Positions 33,316 to 43,904 are shown, counted from the stretch's first letter. The stretch: 64,000 nt of DNA from Desulfovibrio cuneatus DSM 11391 (GCF_000430005.1 NZ_KE387017.1:1-64000); one strand, 5' to 3'. Notes: a model not told the origin generated them from the letters alone. Numbers and translations are program-made.

Positions 33316-36300
33316 TTATTGCGCACGCTTGCGCCAATGCCCCAAACGGTCGAAGGCAAGGTAAATAACCGGGGTGGTATACAGGGTAAGCACCTGGCTT
33401 ACCAAAAGGCCACCCACCATGGTTACCCCAAGGGGCTGGCGCAGTTCTGCCCCCATGCCGCCCCCCAGCATTAGGGGCAGTGCCCCCAAAAGAGCCGCCA
33501 GGGTGGTCATAAGAATGGGGCGCAGGCGCAACAGGCACGCCTGGTGAATGGCTTCCCGCGCTGTTTTGCCTTCTTTACGTTCTGCTTCCAGGGCAAAGTC
33601 AATCATCATAATGGCGTTTTTCTTCACGATGCCTATAAGCAGAATAATGCCAATAATGCCTACAATGCCAAGGTCCATGCGGAAGGCTAAAAGCGCCAGC
33701 AGTGCCCCCACCCCGGCAGAAGGCAGGGTAGAGAGAATGGTCACCGGGTGCAGGTAATGTTCATACAACACCCCAAGCACAATATACATGGTGACAATGG
33801 CGGCAATAATCAGCCACAGGGTGCCGGAAAGGGAAGCGGCAAAGGCCCTGGCTGCCCCCTGAAAGGTCAGGGTAAGGCTATCTGGCAGGTGGATTTGTTC
33901 TGTAACGCTGTGAATGCGGGAAACCGCCGCCCCAAGGCTGGCACCGGGGGCCAGGTTAAAGGAAATGGTGGTGGCAGGGAACTGCCCCTGGCGGTTGATA
34001 ACCAGGGGTGTTTCCTGTTCTTCCACCGTGCCCAGGGCGGAAAGGGGCACCAGCTTGCCCCCTGTTCCTGCTACATACAAATGCTCCAGGCTGGCGGGGT
34101 TGGCCCGAAATTCCGGGGCCACTTCCAGAATAACCCGGTACTGGTTGGTTTGGGTAAAAATGGTGGAAACCATGCGCTGCCCAAAGGCGCTGTATAAAAT
34201 GCTGTCAATGGCGGCGACACTCACGCCATAAAGGCTGGCCATGTCGCGGTTAATGTTCAGGCGCACTTCGCGGCCTTTGGGTTGCAGGTCTGCGGAAGCG
34301 TCTGCCAGTTCCGGGGTGTTGTTCAACGCTTCCACCAGCCGCCCGGCCCAGGTGTTCAGGGTGGTCTGGTCCAGCGCTTCCAGCACAAACTGGTATTGCC
34401 CGCGGGAAACGCGGTCTTCAATGGTTAAATCTTGCACCGGCTGCATAAACAGGCGAATGCCGGGCACATGGCCCACCCGCTTGGCAATGCGGGCTATCAC
34501 TTCCTGCACGCGGGGGCGTTCTTCCAGGGGAACCAGGTTAATGCTCATGCGCCCTGTGTTCAGGGTGGGGTTGGCACCGTCCACCCCAATAAAGGAAGAA
34601 AGCCCCACCACGGCTGGGTCTTCCAGCACACGGCGGGCCACTTCATTGTGTTCACGGGCCATGGCGGCAAAGGCAATGTCTTGGCGGGCTTCGGTAATGC
34701 CCAGAATAAGGCCGGTATCCTGCACGGGGAAAAAGCCCTTGGGTACAATCATGTACAGCCCCACGGTAAGGGCCAGGGTGCCAAAGGCTACCAGCAGGGT
34801 GGTCTTTTGGTGGTTCAGCACCACCGTAAGGGTTTTGTCGTAGAACCGTAAAAGCCGCTGCCACAGGCCTTCCTTTTCAAAGTGCTCGTGGCTGAGGGGC
34901 TTGAGCAGGTAAGCGCACATCATGGGGGTAAGGGTAAGGGAAATGACGGCGGAAAGCAGAATGGAGGAAGCCAGGGTCACGGCAAATTCGCGGAACAGCC
35001 TGCCCACAACGTCGCCCATGAACAGCAGGGGAATAAGCACGGCCACCAGAGAAATGGTGAGGGAAATAATGGTGAAGCCAATTTGCCCGGCCCCTTCAAT
35101 GGCGGCTTCCATGGGTTTTTTGCCCTGCTCCAGGTAACGGCTGATGTTTTCCGTCACCACAATGGCGTCATCAATAACAAACCCCGTGGCAATGGTCAGG
35201 GCCATAAGGGTGAGGTTGTTAATGGAATAGCCAAGAAAGTACATGACCGCAAAGCTGCCCACCAGGGAAAGGGGCACGGCCACACCGGGAATAATGGTGG
35301 CAGGCACGTTGCGAAGGAACACAAACATAATGGCCACCACCAGCCCCACAGCAAGGAACAACTCTTTTTGCACGTCCTTGATGGTGGCACGTGTGGTGAC
35401 GGTGCGGTCGGTAAGTACTTCAATGTTCACGCTGCCGGGCAGGGTGCGTTTAAGCTGGGGCAAGAGTTCCTTAATGGAATCTGCCACCTGAATGATGTTG
35501 GCCCCTGGCTGGCGCTGAATGTTCACAATAATAGCGGGGGTCAGGTTGTGCCAGGCGGCAAGGCGGGCGTTTTCCGCACTTTCTTCCACGCTGGCAACTG
35601 CCCCAAGGGTAATTGGGGCCTGGTTGCGGTAGGCAATAATAAGGCTGCGGTATTCTTCGGCTGTTTTGAGCTGGTCGTTGGCATCAATGGTAACGGCGCG
35701 TTCCTTGCCATCAAAGCTGCCCTTGGCAATGTTTACGTTGGCGTTGGCAATGGCAATGCGCACGTCTTCAAGGGTAAGGCCATAAGAGGCAAGCTGGCGC
35801 GGGTTTACCCCCACCCGCACGGCAGGGCGTTGCCCGCCGGAAATGCTTACCAGACCCACCCCGGAAAGCTGGGAAATTCTTTGGGCCAGCCGGGTGTTTA
35901 CCAAGTCTTCCAGTTGTGAAAGGGGCATGGTGTCTGCGGTGGCGGCAAGGGTCATAATGGGCGGGTCTGCCGGGTTCACCTTGTTGTAAATGGGGGGGCC
36001 GGGCAGGTCGGAAGGCATAAAGTTGCTGGCAGCGTTAATGGCGGCCTGTACCTGTTGTTCCGCCACGTCCAGGCTCATGTGCAGGGTAAACTGTAAGGTA
36101 ATAACGGAAGCTCCGGCAGAGCTTTGCGAGGTCATTTGGTTCAGCCCCGGCATTTGCCCGAACTGCTGCTCCAATGGGGCCGTAATGCCGGAGGTAATTA
36201 CCTCTGGCCCGGCACCGGGGTAGCTGGTAACCACCTGAATGGTGGGGTAGTCAATTTCCGGCAGGGCGGCAATGGGCAGGCCACGGTAGGCAAGAAGGCC

Positions 36301-36375
36301 CACCAGAAACAGGGCGACCATGAGCAGGGAAGTGGCCACAGGCCGAAGAATGAATAAGCGGGAAGGATTTGCCAT
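33316..36375 (-). CDS. RND multidrug efflux transporter, MdtB-like
   Basis: 1019 residues with the same RND architecture: [41 protein letters not shown] at the N-terminus and [14 protein letters not shown] in the fourth membrane helix. It is the first gene of a pump-pump-outer-membrane-factor set. No HlyD/AcrA-type membrane-fusion gene precedes it; the next gene upstream is a Pta-N-like protein. The tripartite complex must therefore borrow its adaptor. Confidence 0.93.
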   Translation of the reverse strand: MANPSRLFILRPVATSLLMVALFLVGLLAYRGLPIAALPEIDYPTIQVVTSYPGAGPEVITSGITAPLEQQFGQMPGLNQMTSQSSAGASVITLQFTLHMSLDVAEQQVQAAINAASNFMPSDLPGPPIYNKVNPADPPIMTLAATADTMPLSQLEDLVNTRLAQRISQLSGVGLVSISGGQRPAVRVGVNPRQLASYGLTLEDVRIAIANANVNIAKGSFDGKERAVTIDANDQLKTAEEYRSLIIAYRNQAPITLGAVASVEESAENARLAAWHNLTPAIIVNIQRQPGANIIQVADSIKELLPQLKRTLPGSVNIEVLTDRTVTTRATIKDVQKELFLAVGLVVAIMFVFLRNVPATIIPGVAVPLSLVGSFAVMYFLGYSINNLTLMALTIATGFVIDDAIVVTENISRYLEQGKKPMEAAIEGAGQIGFTIISLTISLVAVLIPLLFMGDVVGRLFREFAVTLASSILLSAVISLTLTPMMCAYLLKPLSHEHFEKEGLWQRLLRFYDKTLTVVLNHQKTTLLVAFGTLALTVGLYMIVPKGFFPVQDTGLILGITEARQDIAFAAMAREHNEVARRVLEDPAVVGLSSFIGVDGANPTLNTGRMSINLVPLEERPRVQEVIARIAKRVGHVPGIRLFMQPVQDLTIEDRVSRGQYQFVLEALDQTTLNTWAGRLVEALNNTPELADASADLQPKGREVRLNINRDMASLYGVSVAAIDSILYSAFGQRMVSTIFTQTNQYRVILEVAPEFRANPASLEHLYVAGTGGKLVPLSALGTVEEQETPLVINRQGQFPATTISFNLAPGASLGAAVSRIHSVTEQIHLPDSLTLTFQGAARAFAASLSGTLWLIIAAIVTMYIVLGVLYEHYLHPVTILSTLPSAGVGALLALLAFRMDLGIVGIIGIILLIGIVKKNAIMMIDFALEAERKEGKTAREAIHQACLLRLRPILMTTLAALLGALPLMLGGGMGAELRQPLGVTMVGGLLVSQVLTLYTTPVIYLAFDRLGHWRKRAQ

Positions 36376-36563
36376 AATAATGCCATGAAGAGAGGGGCTG
36401 CGGGGTGCGTGAAGCGTTTATGGGAAAAGAGGGGGGACAAAAAAGAAGTCTACTCTTTCATTCTGTATGTGTGTGAAGCGAAAGGAGCCCGCACATTTTA
36501 CGCAGCCTGAACGGAGAAGGTCTTGTATACCCCACGTGCCATGCTCAAAACAAAACGCAATAC

Positions 36564-37655
36564 TTATTCGTATGCTTCTGCCTGGCGCAAACCCAGGGCG
36601 GCAAACAGGGTGGTTGTGTTCAGGTGTTCTTTCACCAGGGCAACGGCCTGCTGAATATGGTGCAGGTCGCGCAATTTTTTGCATTTCAGAATGTGCGACA
36701 TGGTACGGGCCACGGTGTAGGTGTCTTCTTTCACCACCACCAGGGGGGTGCCCAGGTCTTCTGCCTTTTGGCGCACCAGTTCTGAAGGGGTGAGGTTGCC
36801 TGTAAGCACAATGCAGGGCGACCCTGCCGAAAGGGCAGCCAGTTGCAAGTCTGCCCTGTCGCCCCCCACAATAACCACACGGGCCGGGTTGCGCTTTACG
36901 TACAGCATAAAATTTTCCACCTGCATGGTGCCAATAATAAAGCCTTCCACCATGCGGGCGGCTGCATTGTTGCCCGCCACAATATAGCCGGAAAGGCCCT
37001 GGGCCAGGTCTGCCACGCGCATGCCCATAAGAGCCGGGCAGCGGGGCAGCACCCCGTGTACCTGCACCCCGTTTTGCCCAAGGTAGGGCACCAGCAGGTT
37101 GTGTACGTCGCGCAGGCTTTCTTCCGGCACATCATTCAGCACAACGCCCACCAGGGCCTGGCCAAGCTCTTTTTGCTGAAAGCAAATGGCATCATACCAG
37201 GCGTTGTCGCGGTAACGTTCCACCAGCAGTACCTTCAGCCCAAGGCGGTGAATAAGGCCTAGGCCGTTTGCCCCGCAAAAATGCCCTGTGCCAGGAAAAC
37301 TTTCCGTGCCGCCCACCAGGGTAACCGTTTTGCCCTGGCTTATGGTGGCATAGGCTGTGGCAATGGCTTCCAGCCCGTTCTGTTCTGCTACGGGGCGTAG
37401 CAGTGGCAGGGCGTGCAAATTCTGGGGCATCATTACCGGGCTCAACACATCCGGGGCAACATTCTGGCCAAGTACTTCCTGGGCAATCAGGGCGTCGCTG
37501 TCGCCCACAATGCCTTCCACCCGTTGCGGGTTCTTGCCCAGTGGCTTCATGTACCCCACCGTGTGCCCTGCCTTTTGCAGCAAAAGCCCAAGAGAAAAGG
37601 TGAGCAAGGTTTTGCCTGCCTGGGGAATGGTGGAGCCTATGTAAAGTCCTGTCAT
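36564..37655 (-). CDS. P-loop/DRTGG-domain protein (Pta N-terminal-like)
   Basis: 363 residues. It opens with a BioD-like P-loop NTPase domain (LYIGSTIPQAGKTLLTFSLGLLLQKAGHTVGYMKP) and continues with a DRTGG domain (GLSGYIVAGNNAAARMVEGFIIGTMQVENFMLYVKRNPARVVIVGGDRADLQLAAL). This is the arrangement of the regulatory N-terminal region of long phosphotransacetylases, here without the catalytic PTA domain. The start ATG 37655 has AAGG at seven bases; an earlier ATG at 37670 lacks one. Function is probably a nucleotide-binding regulator of acetyl-phosphate metabolism. Confidence 0.8.
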   Translation of the reverse strand: MTGLYIGSTIPQAGKTLLTFSLGLLLQKAGHTVGYMKPLGKNPQRVEGIVGDSDALIAQEVLGQNVAPDVLSPVMMPQNLHALPLLRPVAEQNGLEAIATAYATISQGKTVTLVGGTESFPGTGHFCGANGLGLIHRLGLKVLLVERYRDNAWYDAICFQQKELGQALVGVVLNDVPEESLRDVHNLLVPYLGQNGVQVHGVLPRCPALMGMRVADLAQGLSGYIVAGNNAAARMVEGFIIGTMQVENFMLYVKRNPARVVIVGGDRADLQLAALSAGSPCIVLTGNLTPSELVRQKAEDLGTPLVVVKEDTYTVARTMSHILKCKKLRDLHHIQQAVALVKEHLNTTTLFAALGLRQAEAYE

Positions 37656-37862
37656 GGTGTGGCCTTTCATGCAAGTTCGGTGTGTCGCGGTTGCCTGAAA
37701 CGGAATGGGGCTTACCGGTGCAGGCACAGTGGGTACATTATGCGTGAAAAAAACACCCCCTGCAAGGGAAAGGTGGGGGGGGAGTATTCTACTCACCATG
37801 GGGAGCTGAGGGCTTAACTTGAGAATATTAGCGTTGAAATAAGTAAGAAAAAATGATTATTA

Positions 37863-38528
37863 TCATAGCTCAATACCCGCAAGTTTATGAAGCACGTCCT
37901 TAAAGTATTTAAAGCTGGGTGATACATTCTTTTCTACATTCACATGAGGGGTTATTTTCTCTGCCCATTGGGATTTTTCAGCACCTATAGCCTGCCATCC
38001 TTTAGAGGAAAGGGCTATAGCCCCCCCGGGATAAACAGCATTCGCCAAAGTTTCCCATGTGCCACATATCGAGTCGTTTACATAGTTATCTAGGAGTTTT
38101 ATGTTTGCCTTTGGATAAGCAGATCTGACTGCTTGAAGGTCACCAAGGAGCCAGGCTTCACCTTCTTCAATCGCAATGCAAAATTTAGTTATTCTTGGTT
38201 GAGGATTACAATTGTTTAATAAGGCTCCGAGGTCTAGTAGAAATTTTTCTAGGGATTTATTGTCGAGGTCGCAAACAAGGATAACTGCTACGGGATAGGT
38301 ATTGTGATTTGCGTTATATGTCCTTCCGTATCCGCAAAAAAGACGAGGCAGTTGGTCTAACAGAATACGTTTATTAGCTTCACTGCTTGTTGAAATTCCT
38401 TTTGGAATGCGTCCGCATCCTTTATAGGAGTGAATATTGAAGGTGTGTTTATTGCCAATAATTTTTGGTAGAAGGATGTCGAGAGCTTTTTTTCCAGACA
38501 AGTCTTCAACGAGTATTTCGAAATGCAT
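37863..38528 (-). CDS. TOPRIM-like protein, DUF4276 type
   Basis: 221 residues. The opening HFEILVEDLSGKKALDILLP and the later AVILVCDLDNKSLEKFL fit the two acidic motifs of TOPRIM nucleases (Glu, then DxD). FCIAIEEGEAWLLGD follows. These match the DUF4276 pattern. It begins four bases after the ATPase gene with GAGG upstream, so the two are translated together. The AT-rich codon use of the pair stands out from the neighbours. Probably the effector nuclease of a two-gene defence module; this is inference from family and context. Confidence 0.7.
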   Translation of the reverse strand: MHFEILVEDLSGKKALDILLPKIIGNKHTFNIHSYKGCGRIPKGISTSSEANKRILLDQLPRLFCGYGRTYNANHNTYPVAVILVCDLDNKSLEKFLLDLGALLNNCNPQPRITKFCIAIEEGEAWLLGDLQAVRSAYPKANIKLLDNYVNDSICGTWETLANAVYPGGAIALSSKGWQAIGAEKSQWAEKITPHVNVEKNVSPSFKYFKDVLHKLAGIEL

Positions 38529-38532
38529 CTGG

Positions 38533-39825
38533 TTACCTCGCATCCAGATAGTCGCTGTACCAAAGCCCACCCAATGGTAGTCCCTCTCGAACCATATTGT
38601 TTACTAGGTCACTATCGCTTGCTCTTCGTATGGTAGAAAATCCATTACTTTCTTTTTCAAGGATCCAGACTTCTTCGGGTTCAAGCGCATCTACAAAGTA
38701 AGGTTGATGTGTTGTAATAAAAACTTGGGAGCTTCCTTTTCTTCCTGTAGCGTGTTCGCGAAATTCCCTAGCTAATGTTTCGAGCAGTTTATGATATAAA
38801 CCATTTTCTGGTTCTTCTATACACAAAAATGGGGGTGGGACTGGATCTTCAAGCAATAAAAGGTAGGCGAATACTTTTAACGTACCATCTGACATTTGTT
38901 GTGCATAAAATGGATCTTTAAAGCCTTTGTCGTTAAAACGGAGTAATAATCTGCCATCATTTGTTTTTTCACTATCAATTTTGTTTATACCTGGAATTTT
39001 ATCCGCAATTCGGTTTAAAATTTGTTGAAAACGCTTTGGGTGTTCACGTTCCATAAATTGAACTACATTGCCAAGGTTATCTCCGTGGATATTTAAATGT
39101 TTTTGTGGCCCAGCAAGTGGTAAACTCCTTGCTGCGTCTGGGGTGAAGTAGCTAAGATACCAACCTTCAATAAATTGTCGAAAGGCGGATATTCGAGGGT
39201 GTTGTTTTAAGGAGCCAAGAGTTGCAATTCCTAGCTTTCGACGATCCTCTAGTTCAACTACTTCAATTTCTTTCGATTCTTCAGAAGTTTCATTAAGCTT
39301 AAGAGACTCAATCCATTTTGATAAATCAAAATCTCCAGAAGTTTCGTCAATTTTCTGTCCTTCTTGTTCCCCTTTCCAAACAACACCTTTTCCGTTGTTC
39401 AGTACCAAGAATGAAAATGGCCAACCATGCTTTTGTCCTTTTCGGCGTTGTCTTAAACGTTCCTTGAGGACAAAAGGTCTTCCTGAAGCGTCCTGGTCAA
39501 TTGCTAACTCGTAGGTGATTGGTCTAGCATTACCATCTTCTTTGTAGTAGATTTCAAATTCAATTGGATCACTTTGCCCTTGTGAAAGAATTCGTTGAAA
39601 TCCCCCCCGTCCCCGCGCGTCACATGCCTCTTCAACCCCAGCCTTTAAACAATCAGCAAGGAAACCAAAAGCATCGAAAAGAGTACTTTTACCTACTCCA
39701 TTTTTGCCAATAACAGCAGTCATGGGCGTAAGAGGAACTGAACTTTGCAAATTCCAGAGGCGACCAAGGGTGACATCTTTTAGTGTTCTAAAATTCTTTA
39801 CGCGAAAACCTTCAATTTTTGCCAT
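38533..39825 (-). CDS. AAA/ABC-type ATPase (AAA_15/21, OLD-like)
   Basis: 430 residues. Walker A is VIGKNGVGKSTL near residue 40; the ABC-type signature region is QMSDGTLKVFAYLLLLEDP, Walker B LCIEEPENGL, and a switch His is in TTHQPYFVDAL. Unlike OLD nucleases it has no fused TOPRIM; that activity appears to be in the next gene. ATPase plus separate TOPRIM pairs are known from phage-defence systems such as PARIS and some Abi systems. Base composition is lower in GC than the flanks, suggesting acquisition. Confidence 0.85.
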   Translation of the reverse strand: MAKIEGFRVKNFRTLKDVTLGRLWNLQSSVPLTPMTAVIGKNGVGKSTLFDAFGFLADCLKAGVEEACDARGRGGFQRILSQGQSDPIEFEIYYKEDGNARPITYELAIDQDASGRPFVLKERLRQRRKGQKHGWPFSFLVLNNGKGVVWKGEQEGQKIDETSGDFDLSKWIESLKLNETSEESKEIEVVELEDRRKLGIATLGSLKQHPRISAFRQFIEGWYLSYFTPDAARSLPLAGPQKHLNIHGDNLGNVVQFMEREHPKRFQQILNRIADKIPGINKIDSEKTNDGRLLLRFNDKGFKDPFYAQQMSDGTLKVFAYLLLLEDPVPPPFLCIEEPENGLYHKLLETLAREFREHATGRKGSSQVFITTHQPYFVDALEPEEVWILEKESNGFSTIRRASDSDLVNNMVREGLPLGGLWYSDYLDAR

Positions 39826-39986
39826 TATGCCCTCCCGCCTGTATTGTTGCTGATTCGAACTTTCTCAGTAGTTTGAATTTTCATTCGTAATATTTTGAGG
39901 CTTAATGTTTTGCCATAAGGCAAGAATAGGAGAAAAACATGTTAAAAGCAAATAGCTAAATGGATCATTAATAGCTTTTTTCTCAC

Positions 39987-40020
39987 AAAAAACAGGGGCA
40001 ACGCATACGCTGCCCCTTAA
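39987..40020 (-). terminator. Terminator of the M20 operon
   Basis: AAGGGGCA-GCGTATGCGT-TGCCCCT on the minus strand, followed by GTTTTTTGTG; it ends the amidohydrolase transcript. Confidence 0.8.
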
Positions 40021-40044
40021 GGTTGTTGGCGTATTCTTGGGGCC

Positions 40045-41391
40045 CTATTCCCCAAACGTGGTGGTTTTGTTCACCGACTCCATGAAGGTAAGGTATTCTG
40101 CCTTGCTCATGAGGTTTTTGTGGTTGTGCAGCACCAGTTCAGCTGTTTCTGCTTCGCCGTACAAAAGGTCAATAATGGTCATGGCTATGGCCTGGGCTGT
40201 TTGCACATACACCAGTTCTTCATCAAAAATGGCGTAGTTTTTGGCATGCAGGCTGCCGCTGCACCCGCCCACCCAGGGGTGGCACACGGGCATAATGTGG
40301 CTTAGGTCGCCTGTGTCGGTACTGCCAGACATGTGGGGGGAAAGCACCACCTTTTCTTCACCCACCAGCGCCCCGGCATTGGCGCCAAACAGGTCGTTCA
40401 GTGTGGTGTCGTTATACAGGGGCAGGTAGCCGGGCAGGTCCTGAATTTTTACCCCGGCTCCAAGGGCCATGGCCCCGGCTTCCAGCGCCCGATTGATTTT
40501 TTCGTTATAGCCTTTCAGGGCTGCGGTGCTGGCAGCGCGCACATAGCTTTCCATGCGTACATCACTGGGCACCACGTTTACCAGGTCGCCCCCTTGAGTG
40601 ATGATGGGGTGAAAGCGCACGTAGTCTGATTCCTTGAAGGTGTCGCGCAAGGCGTTTACGCCCATAACACCCATCATGCAGGCGTTCAGGGCGTTTACGC
40701 CCTGGTCTGGCGCTGCGGCAGCGTGGGAGGCACGCCCCGTATATTGCACCAGCTTGCCAATAAAGCCGTTGCTGGTGCTGGAAAGGGCTACAGAACCCTT
40801 GCCGGAATCCAGTTCCTGCTGGTTGGCAGTGGTTTGCACGTGCATTTGCAGGGCCATGTCCACGTCGTCAAAATCGCCCAGGCGAATAAGTTCTGCCTTG
40901 CCGCCAAAGTACTCAATTTTGCCCTGCTCGCGCAGGTTGTTGCGGTAGGTAATTTCCACATATTCTTCCGCGGGCACAGCAAACAACACCACGTCGCCCC
41001 CCAGGTGTTGCATGGCCCCTGCGTCTTTCAGGCCCATACCCACGGCCACCATGGCGGCAATTTGCACGTTGTGCCCGCAGCAGTGCGCAGCCCCAGAAGC
41101 CGGGTCTGCCATGGGGTGGTCGGGGCATACAATGGCGTCCAGTTCACCCAGCATGGCCACGGTACGCTTGGAAGCGTTGCCCTTCATGCGGGCTTTCACG
41201 CCTGTCAGGGCATGGCCTTTACTGTAATCAAGGCCAAGGCTGCCAAAGGCTGCTTCCACCTTGGCGGCGGTTTTCGTTTCTTTATAGCCCAGTTCTGGTT
41301 CTGCATAAATAGCATTGCCAAGGGCAAGAATTTCTTGTTTCCGGGCGGCAATGGCCTGGCATACTTTGGCTTTCAGTTCATTTTTGGTCAT
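40045..41391 (-). CDS. M20-family amidohydrolase, AbgB-like
   Basis: 448 residues. It contains the metal-site motifs of M20D amidohydrolases: GELDAIVCPDHP, AAHCCGHNVQIAAMVAVG (Cys and His ligands), AVPAEEYVEI (acidic ligands) and HMSGSTDTGDLSHIMP. The closest functional analogue I can name is AbgB, which cleaves p-aminobenzoyl-glutamate; related enzymes hydrolyse other N-acyl amino acids. It is cotranscribed with two membrane proteins that may import its substrate. Confidence 0.88.
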   Translation of the reverse strand: MTKNELKAKVCQAIAARKQEILALGNAIYAEPELGYKETKTAAKVEAAFGSLGLDYSKGHALTGVKARMKGNASKRTVAMLGELDAIVCPDHPMADPASGAAHCCGHNVQIAAMVAVGMGLKDAGAMQHLGGDVVLFAVPAEEYVEITYRNNLREQGKIEYFGGKAELIRLGDFDDVDMALQMHVQTTANQQELDSGKGSVALSSTSNGFIGKLVQYTGRASHAAAAPDQGVNALNACMMGVMGVNALRDTFKESDYVRFHPIITQGGDLVNVVPSDVRMESYVRAASTAALKGYNEKINRALEAGAMALGAGVKIQDLPGYLPLYNDTTLNDLFGANAGALVGEEKVVLSPHMSGSTDTGDLSHIMPVCHPWVGGCSGSLHAKNYAIFDEELVYVQTAQAIAMTIIDLLYGEAETAELVLHNHKNLMSKAEYLTFMESVNKTTTFGE

Positions 41392-41433
41392 GGTGTTATC
41401 CTTGATTTCTATATGAAACCCTGCGTGTTAAGA

Positions 41434-41448
41434 GCGCTGATTAAATGG
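41434..41448. repeat. Solo end of the MITE-like repeat overlapping a stop codon
   Basis: CGCTGATTAAATGGC, exactly the inner part of one end of copy 1. The TAA stop codon of the minus-strand membrane protein gene (41441-41443) lies inside it. Confidence 0.5.
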
Positions 41449-41893
41449 CCCCTTCCCACTTCAAGGCAAAGTGGGCAATAATTGCAGCAAACAGGAACGT
41501 GCCTGCACACACAGCAAGGGCCACGGGTATAATGCGCCAGGAGAGTTTTTTGAACATGGCAAGGTCTTTGCCCACGGCAAGCCCGGCATAGGCCAGCAAT
41601 GGGGTGGCAACGGCCATGAACTGAATTTTGGAGGTGGTGGCTACAATCCAGCCGCTCCAGGGGCACAGGGGGCTGGAGGCAAAAATAGCCAGCAGTGAAA
41701 CCCAGATAATGGTGTAGGTTTTGTTCAGCAGGGGCAACTGGCTTATGCCAAAGCCAAGCACGCCAATGGCAAGAATAACGCCCACACCCAGCAGGCTGGT
41801 TTGCAGTTCCCCTTTGTAGCCCACCATGTTGGCGGCAAAGCAAATAAGGGCTGTAAGGACCAGAATAGAGCAGGTATCAATAACTTTTGTCAT
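41441..41893 (-). CDS. Small polytopic membrane protein
   Basis: 150 residues with about four to five hydrophobic helices; no family firmly recognised. It lies three bases after the DUF3100-like gene and before the M20 amidohydrolase, so the two membrane proteins may form one transporter. The C-terminus (ALKWEGAI) ends at a TAA inside a repeat-derived sequence. Confidence 0.75.
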   Translation of the reverse strand: MTKVIDTCSILVLTALICFAANMVGYKGELQTSLLGVGVILAIGVLGFGISQLPLLNKTYTIIWVSLLAIFASSPLCPWSGWIVATTSKIQFMAVATPLLAYAGLAVGKDLAMFKKLSWRIIPVALAVCAGTFLFAAIIAHFALKWEGAI

Positions 41894-41896
41894 GGG

Positions 41897-42700
41897 TTAT
41901 GCCTCCTTTGCGGGCTGGGCGGGTTCTTCTTTACGGCCCATAAGGCGGGCAAGCAGGCCATAGGTTTTTACCGCAACCGGCAAGGAAAGGAACAGGGCCA
42001 CCCAAATGCCCAGTACGCTGGACATAATGTTGGCTGCGCCTGCATAGGCTTCAATTTGTACTTTCAAATCAGGGTATACGGCAATAATGGAACCCATGGA
42101 GGCTGCCATCATGCTGCCGCTGCCAACACCTGCACCCATGGCAAGGGCAAAGGGGTGCAGAATGTCCAGTTGGGCCACAGCCCCTGCCAGCACAGCCAGC
42201 CATACAGAGCCGAACACCGTACCGCAAATGTACATGGCCATAACGCCGCGGCCTTCGGGGGAGTCCAGTCCATATTTTTCAGAAATAATGGCAATGTTGG
42301 GTTCACGGGCAACGGAATAGGTGGCCCCAATGGCTTCACGCCCCATGCCCAGCATAACAGCCAGGGGCAGGCCCAGCATAATGGTGCCCAAAAAGTGCCC
42401 CACTTCCTGAAGGAGCAAGGCCGTTTTGGCCTGCATCAGGTGAGGAATTTGGGGGCCAATGCCCAGGCCAAGCTTGACCAGAAGCAGGATCATCATGGTA
42501 GAAAGCACCCTGCTGGCATATTGCATTTGTTTTTCGCTGAGAATATTCAAGCGGGGCCAACTGATGATGCCACCCATGAGCATGGCATACAACATGGGGA
42601 ACAGGACCAGCAGCTTATACTTGAAGCTGCCGATAGATTCACTTGCCACTGTAATGGCAAGGGCGAACAGGTGGATTTTCCAGTTTTTCAAAAGGTCCAT
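41897..42700 (-). CDS. DUF3100-like membrane protein
   Basis: 267 residues, about eight membrane helices with glycine/methionine-rich helix ends (GAGVGSGSMMAASMGSIIAVYPD). The sequence fits DUF3100, a family often next to M20 peptidases/amidohydrolases. Likely the transport component for the amidohydrolase substrate. ATG 42700 has GGAGAAA upstream; the frame is open to 42796. The gene is divergent from the AraC regulator, the probable controller. Confidence 0.78.
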   Translation of the reverse strand: MDLLKNWKIHLFALAITVASESIGSFKYKLLVLFPMLYAMLMGGIISWPRLNILSEKQMQYASRVLSTMMILLLVKLGLGIGPQIPHLMQAKTALLLQEVGHFLGTIMLGLPLAVMLGMGREAIGATYSVAREPNIAIISEKYGLDSPEGRGVMAMYICGTVFGSVWLAVLAGAVAQLDILHPFALAMGAGVGSGSMMAASMGSIIAVYPDLKVQIEAYAGAANIMSSVLGIWVALFLSLPVAVKTYGLLARLMGRKEEPAQPAKEA

Positions 42701-42962
42701 GCATTTCTCCTGGTATAACGTAGCACATGGTAAATGTTGCCCAATTAGTATGCCCAGCAGGGCTGCACAGCCATAGGTATAATAGTATATGGCCATTCAG
42801 GCGGGCACTGCGTAAGGTACACAGGGAGCGCGGCACTGGCAAGCCCTGTACAGCCCTCTTTTTTGGTAAAAATGTTTTTTGTGTTCTTTTTTCAGCACAA
42901 GGTGACTCAGCTTGGGTGTGCGGATAAAGAGACAATACTTGCGATGCATGCGAGGAGTGTAG

Positions 42963-43904
42963 ATGAAAAGAATCATGGAAAATATGTTTACCCCCCTTGT
43001 GGCGGCACTGCTTGCCTGGCGTACGGCGCACCCTGAAGCCCCCTTCCCCTTGCCGGGCAGCGGCCTTGTGTGTTTACGCAGCCGCCAGAGCCTGCACGAA
43101 GTGGTGTTGCCGCGCCTTTCCGCTGTGTTGGTGCTGCACGGTGAAAAGTGGGTGTTTGCCGGGGGTGCATGTTTGGCGTTTCCGGCAGGCAGTGTGTTTG
43201 TGCTGCCCCCCGGCGTGCCCTGTACGGTAGAAAATATTCCCCACCCAGGCACTGGGCAATATACAGCGTTGTGCCTGGGGTTTGAGGCAACCCACGTGGC
43301 GCGGGCCTGCCTGGGGGCACAAAACATGCCTGCGCAGGAGCAGCCACGGCAAGGGCAGGGCAGCCGTGTGGCTATTGCGGTGCCTGTGGGTGCAACGTTG
43401 GCCGGGGCGTTTACCCACCTGGTGCAGTCCAGCCTGTTGCTTCCCTCAGGGCACCCGGCGCACAGCCTGTGCCTGGAGGCAATACTTACCCTGCTTGTGG
43501 CACAAGAGCCGGGCGTGTGCCAGTTGCCAGTGGGGAATTCTATTATGCAGCGCTGCCTGCTGCTGGCAAGCATGGCCCCTGGCAGAAAATGGACGGCCCA
43601 AGACATGGCAGGGCACCTTGCAGTAAGTGAACGATCTTTGCGCAGGCATTTGCAGGATGAAGGCACAAGCCTGCGGGCAGTGCTGCTCAGCGCCCGGTTG
43701 AACACGGCTCTGGGTATGCTTCAGGGGGGGCTTGGTAATGTAGGGGAAGTGGCTGGGCGTTGCGGGTATGATTCGCCTTCCCGGTTCGCCGCACAGTTCC
43801 GGGTGCGTTTTGGTATGAGCCCGGCAGAGGTGCTGCGGTGCAATGCCAGTGCATTGTCACAAGAGCCAAGCAAGGGGGGAGGGCATAGCCGTTTGGGGGC
43901 CTAG
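42963..43904 (+). CDS. AraC-family transcriptional regulator
   Basis: 313 residues. The C-terminal double helix-turn-helix is visible (WTAQDMAGHLAVSERSLRRHLQDEGTSLRAVL and NVGEVAGRCGYDSPSRFAAQFRVRFGMSPAEV); the N-terminal part is an AraC-type cupin-like sensor (SAVLVLHGEKWVFAGGACLAFPAGSVFVLPPGVPC). The start has GAGGAG upstream. It is divergent from the membrane-protein/amidohydrolase operon and is likely its activator. Confidence 0.9.
   Translation: MKRIMENMFTPLVAALLAWRTAHPEAPFPLPGSGLVCLRSRQSLHEVVLPRLSAVLVLHGEKWVFAGGACLAFPAGSVFVLPPGVPCTVENIPHPGTGQYTALCLGFEATHVARACLGAQNMPAQEQPRQGQGSRVAIAVPVGATLAGAFTHLVQSSLLLPSGHPAHSLCLEAILTLLVAQEPGVCQLPVGNSIMQRCLLLASMAPGRKWTAQDMAGHLAVSERSLRRHLQDEGTSLRAVLLSARLNTALGMLQGGLGNVGEVAGRCGYDSPSRFAAQFRVRFGMSPAEVLRCNASALSQEPSKGGGHSRLGA

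Noticed and set aside
34882..35919. 345-codon frame opposite the MdtB-like pump
   Set aside because: Glycine/histidine-rich antisense shadow of a conserved RND gene.
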